The notes beneath the pieces were generated by a model. It had not been told where the DNA came from. It saw only the letters and a program-made list of their open reading frames with translations, and searched no databases. Made by a program: the position numbers and the translations under genes. Source: Notamacropus eugenii (taxonomy: Eukaryota > Chordata > Mammalia > Diprotodontia > Macropodidae). Taken from it: DNA of 64,000 nucleotides. Shown in pieces: positions 60,561 to 64,000 of the stretch; position 1 is the first letter of the stretch; every line of letters begins with the position of its first letter. The stretch is taken from positions 32,692,817 to 32,756,816 of the forward strand of contig NC_092875.1 in assembly GCF_028372415.1 (NCBI RefSeq), in the 5' to 3' direction.

Positions 60561-61289
60561 ATGGTGTCTTCCAACTCATGGTTCTCGTGGTTCTGAGATT
60601 GTTTTTCAGAACAGCCCTTCCTCTAGGGCTGGGGCTGAGAACTAAAGAGGGGAGTCAGAAAAAATGCAGATCCCAGAGAAAAAAAATGTATTTCAATGCA
60701 GAAACCAGAAAAATACACTCTGGTGTATCCCTCTCCATCCATCCTGGGACCATCTGCATGAAAGACACTTTGCTGCCCCCATGTGGTGCTGAGACACAAT
60801 TGTTCATAAAGCTTCCAAAAAGACCCTGGGCTTATCTATTCCTGAGCAGCCAAAAAAGCCAGCTCTGGGAAACACTGATGATCTCCCAGCAAGGCTGAGA
60901 TCCTTGGGAGCAGGTTCCTTTATACAAAAGTCATAACCACCCACAGTTTCTGACAACCTAGTGTAAAAGAAGGAGTCCCAGGAGTCAGGGGTTCTTACAT
61001 AATCATTAGCAATCTGGGGGACCTTGGTCAAATGGAATTATTCAACATGAGAAGCATTAATTAGGAAGCTATTGTGTACAAAGCCTCACTTCAGTGCAGG
61101 GTATACAGATACACAGCTACTGCCCTCAAGAATCTTATAGTCCTTTTCTGATCTCTCAAGTCTCAGTGCCCCATGTAAGAGAATCGGGAGAGATGAACCA
61201 AGTCTAATTAAGAAATGGAGAGGGGAAGGCTGGGGAAGGACAATCATATAAAACAAGATATGATAAGGTCAAAGAATAACAGAATGTGA
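60561..61289. other. Intergenic DNA with one L2 tail
   Basis: Mostly unique. An antisense L2-type end lies at about 61040-61145 (GAAGCATTAATTAGGAAGC...CTGCCCTCAAGAATCTTATAG). Confidence 0.45.
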
Positions 61290-61720
61290 CTTGAAAGGGA
61301 GCACCATGGCCAGCTGATCCAACCAATAGCAGAAAAGGATTTCCTTTTATAAAATATCCAATGATCAAACAATTAATCTATAAATATCTATTAATCACTT
61401 ACTATGGAAAGTGATCATCCAACCTCTGCCTAAAAGACCTCCAAGAAGGGGGAACCCACTCCAGCTGGGAGTTCCATGATCATCCAGCATAACCCAAAGC
61501 AGAAAAGGACTCCCCTCTATAAATAACCAATGATCAAACACTTAATCCCCAATTATTTATTAATCACCTACTCTGGCAAGTGATCATCCAGCCCCTGTCT
61601 GGAGACTTCTTAAGAGGGATAACCCCCTGTCTCTAAAGGCAGTTCATTTCATATTCCAACTCTTATTTTTTAGGAAGCTTTTTGTTCCTGAAGTCAATCC
61701 AAAATTGGTCTCCTTCTATT
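61290..61720 (-). repeat. CR1/L3 terminus, antisense, with a 170-bp tandem duplication
   Basis: Two adjacent copies starting AGCAGAAAAGGA at 61328 and 61498. Each contains CR1 antisense text and the same embedded L2-like end (TATTAATCAC.TACT). The element continues after the second copy (AGGAAGCTTTTTGTTCCTGAAG). Confidence 0.75.
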
Positions 61721-61807
61721 TGGATCTATCAAGCAAGCAAGGATTTCTCTGTCTATATGCCAGGCTCTTGATGCTCCTGGTTCTGTTCTTTGGAACCAAG
61801 GAAAATG

Positions 61808-61878
<71 letters not shown>
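61808..61878 (+). repeat. (CT)n microsatellite
   Basis: About 35 perfect CT units. Confidence 0.95.
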
Positions 61879-61881
<3 letters not shown>

Positions 61882-61984
61882 TGTTCTTCCGAAACTTGAA
61901 GACAGTTATCACCTCATTCCTGAGTCATCTCTAGAATAAGGCTCCTCCATTCTGTCCAGCAGTTCCCATAGGGTATGATCTCAA

Positions 61985-62875
61985 TGTGGTGCGAAGAGTG
62001 CAGGATTTGGAGTCAGGGGTTCACAGGTGGCAGTCATTTCCCATCTACAAATTTTCTTATCAGCAAAATGGGATCTTTGGACCAGATCATCTCAAAGGGT
62101 TTTTACAGCTAAATTCTATGATGCTGTGGTATCAGAAAGAATAAGATAAGGGGAAAGGACTAGGAGAAATGCAAGAGGTATAGCACATTCGTGGTGAGAG
62201 TATGAGTGAGGTACTTTAACCCCATATTCATGAAAGGAGGTACTGTCTGAACTGGACCACGAAGAAAAGTAGGAACGTTCACAGATTGGGATGAGAGAGT
62301 CTATCCCAGGAGTGGGGGCTCATAAGATGAAAGGCCCCGAGATCTGAAGACAAGAATGGGGAACAGGGGCTAGTCCAGTACAGCCAGAAGGAGAATATAA
62401 GAAATGGGGGTTATTGAGATAAAACTAGAAAGCTTGGTTGTAGCTAAAGGCCCTGAATGCCAGACTTGAGAGGCTATACTTTATTGGGTGAGGGCAGCTA
62501 GGTGGTACAGTGGATAGAGTACCAACCCTGGAGTCAGGAAGACTCATCTCCCTGAGTTCAAATTCAGCCTCAGATACTTACTAGCTATGTGACCCTAGGA
62601 AGTCACTTCACCCTGTTTGCTTCAGTTTCCTCATGTGCAAAATGAGGTGGAGAAGGAAATGGCAAACCACTCCAATACCTTTGCCAAGCAAACCCCAGAT
62701 GGGGTCATAGACAGTCAGACATGACTGAAATGACTCAACAACGACAACGCTTTGTTAGATGTACAATAGGGAGCCATTGAAGGTTTTTCAGTAAAGGAAG
62801 GACTTGCTTTCCTCTTCTGTAAAATGGGGTAGTTAGACCAGATGATCTCTAAGGTCCTTTCCAGTCCTGAGGTTC
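61985..62875. repeat. MIR3, then antisense L2 split by a Mar-1 SINE, then MIR3 tail
   Basis: MIR3 + strand at about 61985-62130 (GGACCAGATCATCTCAAAGG). Antisense L2 from about 62145 to 62490 (GGCCCTGAATGCCAGACTTG), a full-length Mar-1 copy at 62492-62748 (GGGCAGCTAGGTGGTACAG head, GTCAGACATGACTGAAATG tail, + strand), and the L2 resuming at about 62750 (GGGAGCCATTGAAGGTTTTT). A MIR3 tail follows at about 62805-62870. Confidence 0.75.
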
Positions 62876-62910
62876 AAAGATTATACAAACTCAATTCAAA
62901 CAATGAAATT

Positions 62911-62916
62911 TTTATT
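62911..62916 (-). terminator. SDSL: Probable SDSL poly(A) signal
   Basis: TTTATT on the + strand is AATAAA in the SDSL direction, 340 nt past the stop codon. It lies in what looks like an antisense L2 terminus, so the signal may have been supplied by the transposon. 62890-63255 would be the 3' UTR. Confidence 0.4.
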
Positions 62917-63255
62917 GAGTATCTGCTATGATTGGGTTGATACAAAACTATAAGGCATGTGCCTGCTTTCAGTCTAGGTGGGGAGAAAAAGAAAATAGTT
63001 AGACAAGAGAGAAATATCGGAGATTGGAGCAAACAGGGAAGGCTTCCAGGAGGAGAGCAGGGCTACAAATGTCACTTTCTCTAGGGGTACTTGCTGAGAG
63101 CATCATTTCAGCACCAAAGAATCTGATGGAGTTTCATCCTGAAAGGAGAACACCATTTCTCAGGCCTCTCAAGGCTACCTTCCCCTCCCCCCAATACCCC
63201 ATTTTCCCTGACCTGGCTTACGTACCCAACTACTGCCTCCCAGGGCAGGGTCAAT

Positions 63256-63449
63256 TCAGCACCTCCCCAGCTGGGCCCGGAGGTCCCTCAGTTCAGCCCG
63301 ATGAATGTTGTTCCCACCGCACACAATGAGCACAACAGAGCCCAGTGAGGGACTGAGGCGGCCCTCAGCCTGGAACCGACCCAGGCATCCCGAATAGATG
63401 GCAGCTAGTGCAGCCCCACAGGCTGGTTCCACCAGCATCCTTTCATCAT
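63256..63449 (-). CDS. SDSL: SDSL (serine dehydratase-like), last coding exon
   Basis: Minus strand. The acceptor is GGCCACAG|ATGATG (exon starts at 63449, with the first base of the split Asp codon in the previous exon) and the stop TGA is at 63258-63256. It encodes DDERMLVEPACGAALAAIYS ... SVVLIVCGGNNIHRAELRDL ... LGRC. EPACGAALAA and VCGGNN are signatures of the SDS/SDSL fold-type II PLP enzymes; the Cys of EPACG lies against the PLP ring nitrogen in SDS structures. DDERMLVEPACGAALAAIYSG, QAEG and GGNNI fit SDSL better than SDS, as I recall the human proteins. The enzyme deaminates serine/threonine in the cytosol, weakly for SDSL. The PLP lysine and earlier exons lie beyond the window. Tail-to-tail with LHX5. 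Confidence 0.88.
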
Positions 63450-63606
63450 CTGTGGCCAGAAGGGAGGACAAGAGCAGGGGTACAGGAAGACAGGACAGTG
63501 AAACAGGGAGACAGAGAGGGACACCAAGAGCCAGTCAGGACTCAGCACAAGGTACCACTGTGTTCCACTGAGTCCTCAATGGTTGCTTATGCCATGGACC
63601 ATGCTG

Positions 63607-63845
63607 GTAGCTAGGTGGTACAGTGGATATAGCACCTGAAGTCAGAGAGACCTGAGTGCAAACCCTACCATCGACACTTACTAGCTGTGAGACCTTGGGC
63701 AAGTCACTTACCCTCTGTTGGACTCAGTTTCCTCATCTGTAAAATGAGGATGATAATAGCACCTGCCCCCCAGGGTAGATAGGTTAAAAGGATCAAACAA
63801 GATACTCTTTCTAAAACACTATTTAATGCTAGCTATTATTATTTC
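63607..63845 (+). repeat. MIR/Ther-1 or related SINE in SDSL intron
   Basis: Head GTAGCTAGGTGGTACAGTGG shared with Mar-1, core CTAGCTGTGAGACCTTGGGC, then a MIR-type 3' end (GATGATAATAGCACCTGCC, TTTAATGCTAGCTATTATTA). It lies in the last intron of SDSL, antisense to the gene. The remaining ~150 bp to the window end shows no exon. Confidence 0.8.
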
Positions 63846-64000
63846 CTGAAAAGGCTGGAGAACTCATCTCCACCATAGAGTATGGACACAGCAAGACCAA
63901 ACCTGAGGAGTCAAAAGACAATAGTGAAATATCAGCTCTAGGGTAAAATTTCAGGGAAATATTTTGAGGTTAGAGAGAGCAGTTCTCAGGGATTCTCAGG

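Noticed and set aside
60545-60898. 117-codon open frame on the + strand
   Set aside because: No homology recognised, starts in a MIR3 tail, no splice or promoter context.
63256-63449. SDS rather than SDSL as the right-hand gene
   Set aside because: AIYSG, QAEG and GGNNI and the adjacency to LHX5 favour SDSL, though the choice rests on remembered human sequences and one exon.

Overview
The window is vertebrate nuclear DNA, almost certainly from a marsupial. It carries a complete five-exon mammalian-type LHX5 gene. The intergenic DNA is packed with MIR/Ther-1, MIR3/Ther-2, L2 and CR1/L3 copies. It also holds many copies of the marsupial tRNA-headed CORE-SINE (Mar-1 type), recognisable by its GGCAGCTAGGTGGC-like head, GTGTGACCTTGGGCAAGTCA-like core, and a 3' tail resembling the RTE/BovB tail (AAGAGTCRGACATGACTGAA-like). 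No species can be named from the sequence alone.

Layout. 1-10,430: upstream flank of LHX5 with no supportable coding gene. It contains a cluster of very long CT/GA and CA microsatellites (0.4-2.0 kb), two AT-rich homeodomain/POU-site-rich blocks that look like conserved non-coding elements (4.9-5.2 and 5.94-6.26 kb), and CpG-rich patches. 10.43-26.55 kb: LHX5 on the + strand (CAAT/TATA-like promoter, long 5' UTR, five coding exons joined by GT-AG introns of 2,703, 928, 2,538 and 6,618 nt, and a ~1.5 kb 3' UTR with huge CU, CA and GA repeats). The spliced CDS is 1,209 nt and encodes 402 aa: LIM1, LIM2, acidic linker, homeodomain and a Pro/Ser/Gly-rich tail. 26.6-62.9 kb: a ~36 kb gene-poor interval of mainly ancient retroposons with at least two unique blocks that may be enhancers (40.3-40.6 and 49.93-50.3 kb). 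63,256-63,449, minus strand: the last coding exon of SDSL (serine dehydratase-like), the rest of which lies beyond the right edge.

The LHX5/SDSL tail-to-tail arrangement agrees with the human 12q24 order as I remember it (SDS-SDSL-LHX5), so this is conserved synteny. LHX5 is a LIM-homeodomain transcription factor of the developing forebrain, spinal cord and hippocampus. SDSL is a PLP-dependent metabolic enzyme. The two are neighbours by synteny only, with no functional link apparent.

No unknown protein system was found. The most interesting material is non-coding: candidate regulatory blocks around LHX5, a predicted long CU:GA duplex in the LHX5 3' UTR, SINE tails that have grown into 30-bp minisatellites at several independent loci, a LINE and a SINE that appear to share a 3' tail, and a duplicated retroposon-within-retroposon.
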